In this document: positions 25,240 to 36,706 of the stretch, piece after piece
How the letters are laid out: each line of letters opens with the position of its first letter
How positions within the stretch are numbered: position 1 is the first letter of the stretch
Assembly: GCF_003112515.1 (NCBI RefSeq)
Contig: NZ_BEVZ01000004.1
Location: forward strand, 682,001 to 746,000
Length of the DNA stretch: 64,000 bases
Direction of reading: 5' to 3'
Source of the DNA: Streptomyces fragilis
GTDB taxonomy: Bacteria; Actinomycetota; Actinomycetes; Streptomycetales; Streptomycetaceae
Made by a program: the position numbers and the translations under genes
Notes under the pieces: generated by a model
What the model saw: only the letters and a program-made list of their open reading frames with translations
Database searches by the model: none
Told to the model about the DNA's origin: nothing

Positions 25240-26451
25240 ATGCAGGTGATCCAGTCGTCCAAGCTCGCCAACGTCTGTTACGAGATCCGGGGCCCGGTGC
25301 TCGAGGAGGCGACCCGGCTGGAGGCTGCCGGTCACCGCATCCTCAAGCTGAACACCGGCAACCCGGCCGCCTTCGGGTTCGAGTGCCCGCCGGAGATCCT
25401 CGAGGACATACTGCGCAACGTCGGCTCGGCGCACGGGTACGGCGACGCCAAGGGCCTGCTGGCCGCCCGTCGCGCGGTGGTGATGCACAACCAGACCCTG
25501 GGCATCGAGACGGACGTCGAGCACGTCTTCGTCGGCAACGGCGTGTCCGAGCTGATCGTGATGGCCATGCAGGGGCTGCTGGACAACGGCGACGAGGTGC
25601 TGGTCCCCGCCCCGGACTACCCGCTGTGGACGGCGGCCGTGGCCCTCTCCGGCGGCACCCCGGTCCACTACGTCTGCGACGAGCAGGCCGACTGGATGCC
25701 GGACCTGGCCGACATCGAGGCCAAGATCACCGACCGCACCAAGGCGATCGTGATCATCAACCCGAACAACCCGACGGGCGCCGTCTACAGCGACGACCTG
25801 CTGCGCGGGCTGACGGACATCGCCCGCCGCCACAACCTGCTGGTCTGCTCGGACGAGATCTACGACAAGATCCTCTACGAGGACGCCACCCACACCCCCA
25901 CGGCGGCGATCGCCCCGGACCTGCTGACCCTCACCTTCAACGGCATGTCGAAGTCGTACCGGGTGGCGGGCTACCGGGTGGGCTGGATGTCGATCTCCGG
26001 CCCCAAGGCGCACGCGGACTCCTACATCGAGGGCCTGAACATCCTCGCCAACATGCGTCTGTGCGCCAACATGCCCGGACAGCACGGCGTGGTCGCCGCG
26101 CTCAGCGGCCGGCAGTCGATCCAGGACCTGGTGCTCCCGGGCGGCCGGCTGCGCGAGCAGCGGGACGTCGCCCACGAGCTGCTGACGCGGATCCCGGGCG
26201 TGAGCTGCGTCAAGCCGAAGGGCGCGCTCTACCTCTTCCCGCGACTGGACCCGAAGGTCTACCCGATCAAGGACGACCGGCGGATGGTGCTGGACCTGCT
26301 GCGCCGCGAAAAGATCATGGTCGTGCAGGGCACCGGCTTCAACTGGCCCGACACGGACCACTTCCGGATCGTCACGCTGCCCTCGGTCACCGACCTGCGG
26401 GACGCGATCGGCCGCATCGGACGGTTCCTGGAGACCTACCGCCAGAACTGA
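25240..26451 (+). CDS. PLP-dependent aminotransferase, AlaA-like
   Basis: A 403-residue class I aminotransferase. PNNPTGAVYS and the PLP Lys in GMSKSYRVAGYRVGWM are intact, with SDEIYDKILYED between them holding the Asp and Tyr that contact the cofactor. ILKLNTGNPAAFGF near the start and GTGFNWPDTDHFRIV near the end resemble E. coli AlaA (glutamate-pyruvate aminotransferase). It probably makes alanine from pyruvate and glutamate. A TAGGCT -10 box ends six bases before the ATG, with no Shine-Dalgarno, so the message is probably leaderless. Confidence 0.88.
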   Translation: MQVIQSSKLANVCYEIRGPVLEEATRLEAAGHRILKLNTGNPAAFGFECPPEILEDILRNVGSAHGYGDAKGLLAARRAVVMHNQTLGIETDVEHVFVGNGVSELIVMAMQGLLDNGDEVLVPAPDYPLWTAAVALSGGTPVHYVCDEQADWMPDLADIEAKITDRTKAIVIINPNNPTGAVYSDDLLRGLTDIARRHNLLVCSDEIYDKILYEDATHTPTAAIAPDLLTLTFNGMSKSYRVAGYRVGWMSISGPKAHADSYIEGLNILANMRLCANMPGQHGVVAALSGRQSIQDLVLPGGRLREQRDVAHELLTRIPGVSCVKPKGALYLFPRLDPKVYPIKDDRRMVLDLLRREKIMVVQGTGFNWPDTDHFRIVTLPSVTDLRDAIGRIGRFLETYRQN

Positions 26452-26574
26452 GCGAGCGGCCGCGGACGCGGCCCGCCGCCGTGTCCGGCACGCCGCACCG
26501 AGCCGCGACTCGACACAACTTTAGACTGGTTCCAATGTAGGATGGCTTCCTGTCGAAGCGCAGGAGGCCCTCCC

Positions 26575-27003
26575 ATGTACGAACCGATCCGCAGCAAGTC
26601 GGTCCACACCATGGCCGGCGCCGGCGCGGACGTCCCCCGCAGGTCCCGTGAGGCGGAGCTGGAGTTCCAGCTGGCCGGCCACCTGGGCGCGCTGCTCGCG
26701 GTGACCGACGAGCTCCGGGCCCTGGCGCCGTGCGCCGGCCTGGACGAGGCGGCCGAACAGCTGGCCCAGCAGGTGGCCCGGCTGCGCGGCGGCTCCGCCC
26801 CGGCCCGCGCGGCGTTCCCCGGCCCGTCGGCGCAGGACGGACACCGGGCCCAGGTCACGGCGCTGCACCGCCGGGCGTACGACCTCGCCGGCCGGGCGCT
26901 GGTCGTCGCCGCGTCCCGGGCCGACACCCGGGCGGCCATCCTCGCCGCCCAGCGCATGGAGGCCCACGCCGAGGCCGCCGCGCGCCCCCTCAGCCCCTGC
27001 TGA
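26575..27003 (+). CDS. SCO4983-type small conserved protein
   Basis: A 142-residue, mostly helical cytoplasmic protein of unknown function. The beginning MYEPIRSKSVHTMAG and the later ALVVAASRADTRAAILAAQR match, as I remember it, the Streptomyces family called SCO4983. CAGGAGG sits seven bases before the chosen ATG; an in-frame ATG at 26542 has none. A TAGGAT box at 26538-26543 may be its -10. The upstream 120 bp is noticeably A+T-rich for this genome (for example ACAACTTTAGACTGGTTCC). Confidence 0.75.
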   Translation: MYEPIRSKSVHTMAGAGADVPRRSREAELEFQLAGHLGALLAVTDELRALAPCAGLDEAAEQLAQQVARLRGGSAPARAAFPGPSAQDGHRAQVTALHRRAYDLAGRALVVAASRADTRAAILAAQRMEAHAEAAARPLSPC

Positions 27004-27102
27004 GGCTCCCCCGAGCGGCCCCGGTCCGCGCCTGCCACGAAGCGGCGCGGACCGGGCGCCACGAGACCCGCCACGCGGGACGCCGCGGAAGGCACCGCCG
27101 GG

Positions 27103-28878
27103 TCAGCGGCGCACGCGCACCGTGGCCGAGGCCTCGGCGCCCTCGTGCAGGGCGTCGCCCGCCCAGGTGACCGTGTACGTCACGTCCCCCTTGGAGCGCG
27201 GCGCGTGCCTGACCGTGAACGTCCCGTCGGCCCCGGCCGTCACCGGCGCGAGCCGCACGACGCCGTCGCGGTCGGCGGCGGTCACCGTCAGGGTGGCGGG
27301 AGCGGCGAGCGGCAGCCCCCGGGCGCGCAGGGCGCCGGTGATCTCCACACCCCCCTTGCGGGTCGCCTCGGCCGGCGCGGTGAGCTCCAGCGCGGCGGAC
27401 GCCTTGGCCACGGGCACGGTGACCCGCGCGTCCTCGGCCGCCTTGTGCAGGCCGTCGCCCGCGTAGGAGAACCGGTAGGTGGCCTCGCCCACCAGCTGGG
27501 GCACGTCGCTCACCGTGAAGGCGCCGTCCGCGCCGGCCGTGACGGACTCGAGGGCGTGGGCGCCGTCGGCGTCCTCCCGCACCACCTCGATCCGCGGGGC
27601 GTCGGCGGGTGCGGGTCCGTCCAGCTCGAGGCGGCCGCGCAGCGTCACCCGCTCCCCTGCGGTGGCCCGGGCCGGCTCCTGGCTCGTGCCGTCCGCGAAC
27701 CGGGAGGCGGACAGGCCGTCCGGCGTGGGGATCACGTGGAGCCAGTACCCGGTGCCCGCGGCGTCGGTCGTCACGACGAACAGCGAGCGGCCGTCCGGCG
27801 CGAACTCGACGCCGCGCGGCACCACGCGGTCGCCGCCCTCGCCCTCCAGGACCACCTCGACGGGCGGGCGCGTGTCCGCCGGGTCGGCCGGCCCCAGCAG
27901 CAGGTCGGCGGCGTCGCCGGAGGCCGCCGCGCCCCGCGCGAACCACGTGCCGTCACCGCTGTAGGCGACGGCCGTCGGCTCGGCGCCCTCGGGCAGCGGC
28001 GCGTACGGGTTCTCCCTGGCGGACAGGCCGGGCGGGGTCAGCAGCGCGGTGCCGCGGGCCGGGTCGGCGAACGCGAGGGTGGAGCCGTCCGGCGAGAAGG
28101 CGGCGTCACGGAAGTCCAGACCACCGAGCCCCGTGCCGTCCTCGCTGAGCCAGGTCTCCCCGAGGAAGTCCAGCACGCCGCCGTACTCGTTCTCCTCGAC
28201 GACCCGGTACAGGTTGATGTTCGGGTCGTCGTTCGACGCGCTGCGCTCCGGGACGATCATCAGCATGTCCGTGGGACCGGCCTCGAGATGGCCGCGCTCG
28301 CTCAGGTACATGACGGTCCGCGGCTCCGTCCCGTCGGCCGCCGTGGCGTGGACGGTGGGCATCGCCGTCGCCTCGGCGCAGTCCTGCGGCGAGGCGCCCT
28401 CCTGGCTGGTGAAGAAGAGCAGGTGGCCGGCGTGGAACAGCTCGCGCCCGCAGTCGTCGACCGGGGCCGGGGTGACCCCGAGCGGTGACAGCTCCGCGTC
28501 GAAGGCCTGGATGCCGTCCCGCTGACCGACCAGGACGCGCGCCCCGCCGGGCTCGGCCGCGATGCCGGAGACCCGCCCCTCGGTCTGCCGCTGGGCGCGC
28601 AGGACGCCGTCGAAGTCGTAGCCGAGGATCGTCCCCGGGCCGCGGCCCCCGTCGGCGGTGTTCTCGTCGGCGATCCACACCCGCCGGTTGGCCGCGTCCA
28701 CGGCGAACTGCGAGAAGGAGGAGACGGGCAGCTTCACCACCGTCCCCGCCGTCCCCGCCTCCGGGGCGGTCCCCGCCGCCGCCGGTCCCGCCGTGGCCGT
28801 CAGGCCCGCCCCCGCCATCACGACGGCCAGCAGGGCCGTCCTGACCCTGCCGCCCCCTCGTGCCCCGTAAACGTTCAA
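27103..28878 (-). CDS. Secreted beta-propeller protein with Ig-like repeats
   Basis: A 591-residue exported protein. The only plausible start upstream of the signal peptide is the TTG at 28878, with GGGGGGC before it. The signal peptide ends near residue 35 (TATAGPAAA). Residues 40-390 look like a WD40/YVTN-like propeller ([53 protein letters not shown]). Residues 400-591 hold two Ig-like repeats, each ending in [13 protein letters not shown]- or [13 protein letters not shown]-type strands. It is probably a cell-surface or secreted binding protein. No catalytic motif is visible. Confidence 0.75.
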   Translation of the reverse strand: MNVYGARGGGRVRTALLAVVMAGAGLTATAGPAAAGTAPEAGTAGTVVKLPVSSFSQFAVDAANRRVWIADENTADGGRGPGTILGYDFDGVLRAQRQTEGRVSGIAAEPGGARVLVGQRDGIQAFDAELSPLGVTPAPVDDCGRELFHAGHLLFFTSQEGASPQDCAEATAMPTVHATAADGTEPRTVMYLSERGHLEAGPTDMLMIVPERSASNDDPNINLYRVVEENEYGGVLDFLGETWLSEDGTGLGGLDFRDAAFSPDGSTLAFADPARGTALLTPPGLSARENPYAPLPEGAEPTAVAYSGDGTWFARGAAASGDAADLLLGPADPADTRPPVEVVLEGEGGDRVVPRGVEFAPDGRSLFVVTTDAAGTGYWLHVIPTPDGLSASRFADGTSQEPARATAGERVTLRGRLELDGPAPADAPRIEVVREDADGAHALESVTAGADGAFTVSDVPQLVGEATYRFSYAGDGLHKAAEDARVTVPVAKASAALELTAPAEATRKGGVEITGALRARGLPLAAPATLTVTAADRDGVVRLAPVTAGADGTFTVRHAPRSKGDVTYTVTWAGDALHEGAEASATVRVRR

Positions 28879-28904
28879 CTGCGCCCCCCACAGGTGTCGT
28901 CGAG

Positions 28905-28928
28905 GCGCGGCATCACGCGATGCCGCGC
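28905..28928. promoter_or_regulatory. 10-bp hairpin in a divergent promoter region
   Basis: GCGCGGCATC and GATGCCGCGC form a perfect stem around ACGC, 27 bp upstream of the TTG start of the secreted protein and 165 bp upstream of the YyaL-type gene. It may be an operator or a leader hairpin. The remainder of 28879-29093 shows nothing else I can name. Confidence 0.4.
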
Positions 28929-29093
28929 GCGGGACACATCGAAGCGCCAGGGCAGGAACGGGCACAAGGGAATTGTGTGACAACCGTGTACCAGGCACCG
29001 GGTAACGGGCGCCGGGGCATGCCGCCCCTGTGCGAAGGGCATGTCCCGCCTGCGCGCCACCCGCCGCCGGACGGCGTGCGCGAGGATGGAGAC

Positions 29094-31139
<2,046 letters not shown>

Positions 31140-31150
31140 GCCGCCGGGGG

Positions 31151-31580
31151 GCCGGCCGGGGCCCTGGGCCCGCGGCGACGCGCCGAACGGGGCCGGGGCC
31201 CGCGGGGGCGCGCCGACGGGGGCCTGGGCCCGCGGGGGCGGGGCGAGCGGGGCCTGGGCCCGCGGCGTCGAGCTGAACGGGGCTTGGGCCCGCGGCGTCG
31301 AGCTGAACGGGGCCTGAACCCGCGGGGGCGGGGCGAGCGGGGCCAGCGCTGGCGGCGCCGGGCTGGCCGGGGCCTGGGCCCGCGGCGACGAGCCGAACGG
31401 GGCCTGAACCCGCGGGGCGGGGCGAGCGGGGCCAGAGCTGGCGGGCATCGAGCCGACAGGGACCTGGGCCTGCGGGGGCAGGGCAAGCCGGGCCAGAGCT
31501 TGCAGCGTCGGGGCCGGCCGGGGCCTGGGCCCCTGACGTCGAGCCGGCCGGGACCCGGGTCGCGGCGTCGGGCCGGCCTG
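31151..31580. repeat. 30-bp minisatellite between convergent genes
   Basis: The gene-free stretch 31140-31724 holds about 14 head-to-tail copies of a degenerate 30-bp unit of the form CGCGGCGTCGAGCTGAACGG + GGCCTGGGCC. The register is kept almost exactly from 31171 to 31500; later copies are diverged and carry single-base indels. Two neighbouring copies (31261-31290 and 31291-31320) are nearly identical. There are no unique spacers, so this is not a CRISPR. On the minus strand it reads as 10-residue Pro/Ala repeats but lacks a credible start. Confidence 0.88.
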
Positions 31581-31724
31581 GAGCGCGGGGGCGAGCCCGC
31601 GGCCCGGGCCCCCGCGAAGGGGGGCCGCGACGGGCGGACCCGCGGGGGCGGGTCACGTGCGGTCGGGACGCACCCGGTGGTGCGGGCGGGGGGGCAGGAC
31701 GCACCCGGTGGTGCGGGTGGGCGG

Positions 31725-32600
31725 TCAGGACGTGCCGGGGCCGTACTCGGCGACGGCGCGGTCGACGATGTCGACCAGCTGCTGGTGGTGCGCGCCCTTC
31801 CAGTACACCCGCCCGCACCCCCCGCACTCGGCGAACACCTCGTAGGACCGCGACGTCCCCGCCTCCAGCCGGTCCGCGACGTCCGCCTTGGTGGCGGACC
31901 GCAGCTCCCCGTTGCACGCCGTGCACCGGGTCCACGGCCGCAGCCGCGGGTCGAACCGGCGCAGGACCTCGCCCAGCTGCTCCTCGGGCCGGGTGCTGTA
32001 GACGTACGCGCCCGCCCAGATCTCCCGCCGCCGCAGCAGCCCCCGGTCCCGGCTGAGCAGCACGCGGCGCTCGGCGGCGGACCGGGCGGCCAGGGCGGGG
32101 TCGCCGATGTCGGTCGACTCGTAGGCGACGTCGACGCCCAGCAGCCGCAGCCGCCGCGCCAGCGTCCCCAGGTGGACGTCGAGCAGGAACCGCAGGGGCA
32201 CCTCCGGCGCCCCCGGGGTGAGCTGCGGCGGCCGCACCGGGCGGACCTCCACGCTCTCCCCGGCCGTCGGGGCGTGCGAGACCGGCACCGTCCGGCCGTC
32301 GACGAGGAGCTCGCCGACCTCGGTCAGCGGCACCCCCAGCGACTCCACGACGTGCCCCAGCGTCGACACCCCGTCGACCCGGGCCGTGGCCTCCCCCGCG
32401 CGCACGAAGAGCCGCAGCTCGGGCGCCACCCGCACGTGGATCCCCGCCACCCCGGCGCCCTTGCCCGCACCGGCCCCCGCGCCTGGCCCGGCCCCGGCAC
32501 CCGCCCCGGAATCCTTGCCCGCCCCGGCGCCCCCGGCGCCCGTTCCCGCCCCCGTGCCCGTGGCACCCGTACCCGCGCCTGTGCTCGCACTGCCGACCAT
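31725..32600 (-). CDS. Ubiquitin-like/Mut7-C RNase domain protein
   Basis: A 291-residue protein. Residues 2-52 are almost entirely Gly, Ala and Thr. A small MoaD/ThiS-like ubiquitin fold follows (about 55-130: RVAPELRLFVRAGEATARV ... VDGRTVPVSHAP). Then comes a Mut7-C PIN-like nuclease domain (FLLDVHLGTLARRLRLLGVD, LLSRDRGLLRRR) and a zinc ribbon with CTAC and CGGC pairs. Proteins with this order are known in actinobacteria and are predicted RNA-processing nucleases; activity is unproved. The start at 32600 has no Shine-Dalgarno. Confidence 0.8.
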   Translation of the reverse strand: MVGSASTGAGTGATGTGAGTGAGGAGAGKDSGAGAGAGPGAGAGAGKGAGVAGIHVRVAPELRLFVRAGEATARVDGVSTLGHVVESLGVPLTEVGELLVDGRTVPVSHAPTAGESVEVRPVRPPQLTPGAPEVPLRFLLDVHLGTLARRLRLLGVDVAYESTDIGDPALAARSAAERRVLLSRDRGLLRRREIWAGAYVYSTRPEEQLGEVLRRFDPRLRPWTRCTACNGELRSATKADVADRLEAGTSRSYEVFAECGGCGRVYWKGAHHQQLVDIVDRAVAEYGPGTS

Positions 32601-32688
32601 GCGGCCAGAATGACACGTGCGCCCGGGCGGACCGGAGAGAATTTCCGCTCCGCCCGGGCGCACGGACGCACCTGCCCGCCCCGGGGCG

Positions 32689-33360
32689 TCACGCCTTCGT
32701 GTAGGCGACCAGCGAGATGCCCACGTAGTGGGCGATGAACGCCGCCAGCGTGAACGCGTGGAAGACCTCGTGGAACCCGAAGTACCGCGGCGACGGGTTC
32801 GGCTTCTTCAGGGCGTAGATCACGCCGCCCACGCTGTAGAGCACCCCGCCGACCACCACGCACACCAGGACGGCGACCCCGCCGGCGCGCAGGAAGTCCG
32901 GCAGGAAGAAGACCGCGGCCCAGCCCATCGCGATGTAGCAGGGCGTGTAGAGCCAGCGGGGCGCACCGACCCAGAAGACCCGGAAGAGGATGCCCGCCAC
33001 CGCGGCGGCCCAGATGCCCCACAGCAGCCACCGGCCCTGGGCGTCCGGCAGCAGCAGGATCGTCAGCGGCGTGTAGGTGCCGGCGATGATCAGGAAGATG
33101 TTGGCGTGGTCCAGTCGGCGCAGTACGCCGTCCATTCGGGGGGACCAGTCACCGCGGTGGTAGAGGGCGCTCACCCCGAAGAGAAGACATGCCGTGAGGG
33201 TGTAGACCCCGCAGGCGACGCGTCCCCGGGCGGAATCGGCGAGAGCGGTCAGGACGAGTCCGGCGATCAGAGCTGCCGGGAACATCCCCAGGTGCAGCCA
33301 GCCGCGCAGCCGGGGCTTGATCTCCCGCGAGATCTGCTCCGGAAGTGAGGGTGCGGTCAT
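32689..33360 (-). CDS. Hemolysin III/PAQR-family membrane protein
   Basis: A 223-residue seven-helix membrane protein of the TrhA/hemolysin III group. It shows the conserved SALYHRGDWSPR after helix 2, RRLDHANIFLIIAGTYTP in helix 3, and FGFHEVFHAFTLAAFIAHY near the C-terminus. The Ser, Asp and His positions correspond to the metal site of PAQR proteins. Despite the name, the role is probably in membrane homeostasis. The start is uncertain: ATG at 33360 (used) or ATG at 33369, neither with a good Shine-Dalgarno. Confidence 0.88.
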   Translation of the reverse strand: MTAPSLPEQISREIKPRLRGWLHLGMFPAALIAGLVLTALADSARGRVACGVYTLTACLLFGVSALYHRGDWSPRMDGVLRRLDHANIFLIIAGTYTPLTILLLPDAQGRWLLWGIWAAAVAGILFRVFWVGAPRWLYTPCYIAMGWAAVFFLPDFLRAGGVAVLVCVVVGGVLYSVGGVIYALKKPNPSPRYFGFHEVFHAFTLAAFIAHYVGISLVAYTKA

Positions 33361-33656
33361 GTCGATCATCGTACCTACGGGACCGTAAGTTACAGGTGAG
33401 TACCCAGGCCACGAAAGGCCCGCGACCAGGCAAGTGTGCCCTTCCCGGCTGCCAAACACCACAACCAGTGAGGTTGCTCACGCCGCTCAGGTGTGCGCCC
33501 CCCTGGACAGATGGGCACCCTTCCTTGAAGATCATATGAGTGAGATCCGCCGCGAATGAGCACCCGTAATCATCCGGGGCGGTCGAAACGCACCAAAAGG
33601 GCACCACCCACGTCCCGGGCAAGAGCACCCGCAGCAACCCTGATTAGGAGCAATTC

Positions 33657-35522
33657 GTGGCGCGCGACATCGAGGCTCCCCCGACCGTCCCCACCGACGC
33701 GACGGAAGAACCCCCCACCAAGCACCGTGAACTGATCTCGTGGGTCGACGAGATCGCCGAACTGACGCAGCCCGACAGGGTGGTCTGGTGCGACGGCTCG
33801 GAGGCCGAGTACGACCGGCTGTGCGAGGAGCTCGTCCGCAAGGGCACCTTCAAGAGGCTGGACCCGGTCAAGCGCCCGAACTCGTACTACGCCGCCTCCG
33901 ACCCCACCGACGTCGCCCGGGTCGAGGACCGCACGTTCATCTGCTCCGAGCGCGAGCAGGACGCCGGTCCCACCAACCACTGGAAGGCCCCCGCCGAGAT
34001 GCGCGAGGTCTTCCGGGGCACGGACGGGCAGGGCGGCATCTTCCGCGGCTCGATGCGCGGCCGGACGATGTACGTCGTCCCCTTCTGCATGGGTCCGCTG
34101 GGCTCCGAGCTCTCCGCCATCGGCGTGGAGATCACCGACTCGGCGTACGTGGCCGTCTCGATGCGCACCATGACCCGGATGGGCCGGCCGGTCCTGGACG
34201 AGCTGGGCGACGACGGCTTCTTCGTGAAGGCCGTCCACACCCTCGGCGCCCCGCTGGAGCCGGGCGAGCAGGACGTGCCGTGGCCGTGCAACTCCACGAA
34301 GTACATCTCGCACTTCCCCGAGAGCCGTGAGATCTGGTCCTACGGCTCGGGCTACGGCGGCAACGCGCTGCTCGGCAAGAAGTGCTACGCCCTGCGGATC
34401 GCCTCCGTGATGGCGCGCGACGAGGGCTGGCTCGCCGAGCACATGCTGATCCTCAAGCTGACGCCGCCGCAGGGCGAGTCGAAGTACGTCGCCGCCGCGT
34501 TCCCGAGCGCCTGCGGCAAGACCAACCTCGCCATGCTGGAGCCCACGGTCCGCGGCTGGACGGTGGAGACCATCGGCGACGACATCGCCTGGATGCGCTT
34601 CGGCGAGGACGGCCGCCTGTACGCCATCAACCCGGAGGCCGGCTTCTTCGGCGTCGCCCCCGGCACCGGCGAGCACACCAACGCCAACGCGATGAAGACC
34701 CTCTGGGGCAACGCGGTCTTCACCAACGTGGCGCTCACCGACGACGGCGACGTCTGGTGGGAGGGCATGACCGAGGAGCCCCCGGCCCACCTCACGGACT
34801 GGAAGGGCAACGACTGGACCCCGGAGTCCGGCACGCCCGCCGCGCACCCCAACGCCCGGTTCACCGTCCCGGCCGCGCAGTGCCCGATCATCGCGCCCGA
34901 GTGGGAGGACCCGAAGGGCGTCCCGATCTCCGCGATCCTCTTCGGCGGCCGCCGCGCCAGCGCGGTGCCGCTGGTCACCGAGTCCTTCGACTGGAACCAC
35001 GGCGTCTTCCTCGGCGCCAACGTGGCCAGCGAGAAGACGGCCGCCGCCGAGGGCAAGGTCGGCGAGCTGCGCCGCGACCCGTTCGCCATGCTGCCGTTCT
35101 GCGGCTACAACATGGGCGACTACATGGCCCACTGGGTCGAGGTCGGCAAGGCCGCCGGCGAGGACGGGCAGGCGAAGCTGCCGAAGATCTACTACGTGAA
35201 CTGGTTCCGCAAGGACGACTCCGGCCGCTTCGTGTGGCCCGGGTTCGGCGAGAACAGCCGGGTGCTGAAGTGGATCGTCGACCGGCTCGACGGCAAGGCG
35301 GAGGGCGTCGAGACGCCCATCGGCATCCTGCCGGCGAAGTCCTCCTTCGACACCGAGGGCCTGGACATGCCGGAGGAGGACCTCGACCTGCTGCTGAGCG
35401 TCGACAAGGACGTCTGGAAGCAGGAGGCCGCCCTGGTGCCCGACCACCTCGACACCTTCGGCGACCACACGCCGAAGGAGCTGTGGGACCAGTACGAGTC
35501 CCTGGTCCGCCGCCTCGGCTGA
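33657..35522 (+). CDS. pckG: Phosphoenolpyruvate carboxykinase (GTP)
   Basis: A 621-residue cytosolic enzyme converting oxaloacetate and GTP to phosphoenolpyruvate and CO2, the first committed step of gluconeogenesis. The kinase loop [14 protein letters not shown] (about 279-292), the metal-binding GDDIAWMRF and the GTP-type YYVNWFRKD segment are intact. Length is standard for the GTP class. The GTG at 33657 follows TAGGAG at a good distance. The 287-bp gap upstream is relatively A+T-rich and must hold its promoter, but I see no clear box pair. Confidence 0.95.
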   Translation: MARDIEAPPTVPTDATEEPPTKHRELISWVDEIAELTQPDRVVWCDGSEAEYDRLCEELVRKGTFKRLDPVKRPNSYYAASDPTDVARVEDRTFICSEREQDAGPTNHWKAPAEMREVFRGTDGQGGIFRGSMRGRTMYVVPFCMGPLGSELSAIGVEITDSAYVAVSMRTMTRMGRPVLDELGDDGFFVKAVHTLGAPLEPGEQDVPWPCNSTKYISHFPESREIWSYGSGYGGNALLGKKCYALRIASVMARDEGWLAEHMLILKLTPPQGESKYVAAAFPSACGKTNLAMLEPTVRGWTVETIGDDIAWMRFGEDGRLYAINPEAGFFGVAPGTGEHTNANAMKTLWGNAVFTNVALTDDGDVWWEGMTEEPPAHLTDWKGNDWTPESGTPAAHPNARFTVPAAQCPIIAPEWEDPKGVPISAILFGGRRASAVPLVTESFDWNHGVFLGANVASEKTAAAEGKVGELRRDPFAMLPFCGYNMGDYMAHWVEVGKAAGEDGQAKLPKIYYVNWFRKDDSGRFVWPGFGENSRVLKWIVDRLDGKAEGVETPIGILPAKSSFDTEGLDMPEEDLDLLLSVDKDVWKQEAALVPDHLDTFGDHTPKELWDQYESLVRRLG

Positions 35523-35540
35523 CCCAGCTCCCCGCGTACC

Positions 35541-35599
35541 CCGCGGCCGGCCACTCCCGACGTATGCCCTGACCGCGACGTCGCCCTGGCCGGCCGCGG
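35541..35599. other. Long-range inverted repeat after pckG
   Basis: CCGCGGCCGGCCA (35541-35553) and TGGCCGGCCGCGG (35587-35599) are perfect inverted copies separated by 33 bp, starting 18 bp after the pckG stop. They may form a stem that ends the pckG transcript. Confidence 0.5.
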
Positions 35600-35620
35600 C
35601 ATTTCGCCTTCCGCACGCCT

Positions 35621-35647
35621 GGCCGGCGCCGGCCGCCGGCGCCGGCC
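35621..35647. other. 13-bp palindrome before the AEC carrier gene
   Basis: GGCCGGCGCCGGC and GCCGGCGCCGGCC flank a single C, giving a 27-bp near-continuous palindrome that ends 17 bp before the carrier's start. As RNA it would fold into a very stable hairpin; as DNA it could be an operator. Confidence 0.5.
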
Positions 35648-35664
35648 GACACCTTGGGGTCCGC

Positions 35665-36618
35665 GTGACGGGAGCCGTCGCGGCTCTGGAGAAGCTGCTG
35701 CCGGTGGTGCTCGCGTTCGGCGGCGGGGTCGTCCTCGCCCGGCGCAAGGTGGTGCCGGCCGAGAGTTCCAAGGCCTTCGCGGACTACGCGTTCCTCTTCG
35801 CCGTGCCCTGCTTCCTGTTCGGCGACGTCTACCGCAGCGATCTCGGGGCGCTGTTCGACGTACGGGCCGTCGGCGGCTACGCGGCCGCCGCCGCGACCGC
35901 GGCCCTGCTCGTCGCCGTGGCGGCCCGCGCGTCCGGAGTGACCGATCCGCGCGGAGTGGCTCTGCGCGTCATGGCGGCGGTCCAGGTGAACACCGCCTAT
36001 TTCGCCGTGCCGGTGTTCATCATGCTGTTCGGGGACGCCGCGCCGGTCTTCCCGGTGCTGCTCCTCCAGGTCTGCGTGCTGTCCCTGGTGGTCATCGCGG
36101 TCATGGAGCTGGGGCGGCCGGACCGCTCCGGCGGCCCGGCCCGGCGGCTGGGGTCGGCGGTCACCGCCTCGCTGACGACCCCCGTGGTGCTCGCCTGCAA
36201 CGCCGGCATCCTGTTCAACCTCCTCCCGGTGACCGTGCCGGAGGCCGTCCTCGACGGTTTCGCCTTCGTCGGCGGCAGCGCCTCGCCCGTGGCGTTGTTC
36301 GCCCTCGGACTCCATCTGGGCGGCGTCGGCCTGACGGTGCGCGGCACCACCCGGGAGGAGCTGTGGCTGGTCGCCGCCAAGTGCGTCGCCCTCCCGCTCC
36401 TCGTCCATCTGGTGTGCCGCCACGTGTTCGGCCTCGGGGGCGCGTGGCTCGGCCAACTCGTCCTGATCGCGGCCATGCCCGCGCCGCAGAACCTGTTCGT
36501 CCTCGCCCAGCGCTACGACGTCGGGGTGGGCCTGTCCGCGTCCTTGGTGGTCAAGACCTCGGTCGTCTCGCTGCTCCTGCTCCCCCTGTGGGCGCACTGG
36601 GCCCTGAGCGTCTCCTGA
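35665..36618 (+). CDS. AEC-family (auxin efflux carrier type) transporter
   Basis: A 317-residue membrane carrier with about ten hydrophobic segments in two halves. The N-terminal FAVPCFLFGDVYRSDL and the C-terminal LFALGLHLGGVGLTV and VLIAAMPAPQNLFVLAQRY are family landmarks; AMPxxxN lies in the crossover helix of the second half. Bacterial members move malate, malonate or other carboxylates, which would suit a neighbour of PEP carboxykinase, but the substrate is not shown. The GTG start has TTGGGGT upstream. A second start is not evident. Confidence 0.85.
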   Translation: MTGAVAALEKLLPVVLAFGGGVVLARRKVVPAESSKAFADYAFLFAVPCFLFGDVYRSDLGALFDVRAVGGYAAAAATAALLVAVAARASGVTDPRGVALRVMAAVQVNTAYFAVPVFIMLFGDAAPVFPVLLLQVCVLSLVVIAVMELGRPDRSGGPARRLGSAVTASLTTPVVLACNAGILFNLLPVTVPEAVLDGFAFVGGSASPVALFALGLHLGGVGLTVRGTTREELWLVAAKCVALPLLVHLVCRHVFGLGGAWLGQLVLIAAMPAPQNLFVLAQRYDVGVGLSASLVVKTSVVSLLLLPLWAHWALSVS

Positions 36619-36650
36619 GAAGCCGCGCTCCGCCGCGCGGACGTTCGCCC

Positions 36651-36706
36651 GTCAGCCGTCAGCCGTCAGCCGTCAGCCGTCAGCCGTCAGCCGTCAGCCG
36701 TCAGCC
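36651..36706. repeat. Perfect heptamer repeat, 8 copies
   Basis: GTCAGCC is repeated eight times without error, from 33 bp after the AEC carrier stop into the last two codons of the STAND gene. One copy supplies that gene's TGA stop (TCA on the plus strand at 36701-36703). A gain or loss of a unit leaves the stop intact because the array lies 3' of the stop. Confidence 0.95.

Noticed and set aside
26500-26545. Sigma-R or sigma-E type promoter on the minus strand (GGAAC at 26529-26533)
   Set aside because: Spacing to the second element does not fit, and no gene is correctly placed downstream.
31151-31580. CRISPR array
   Set aside because: The 30-bp units are contiguous with no spacers, and no cas gene is present.
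33536-33559. Eight-codon leader frame (MSEIRRE) before pckG
   Set aside because: Very short, weak ribosome-binding site, no codon pattern or attenuator that would suggest a leader peptide.
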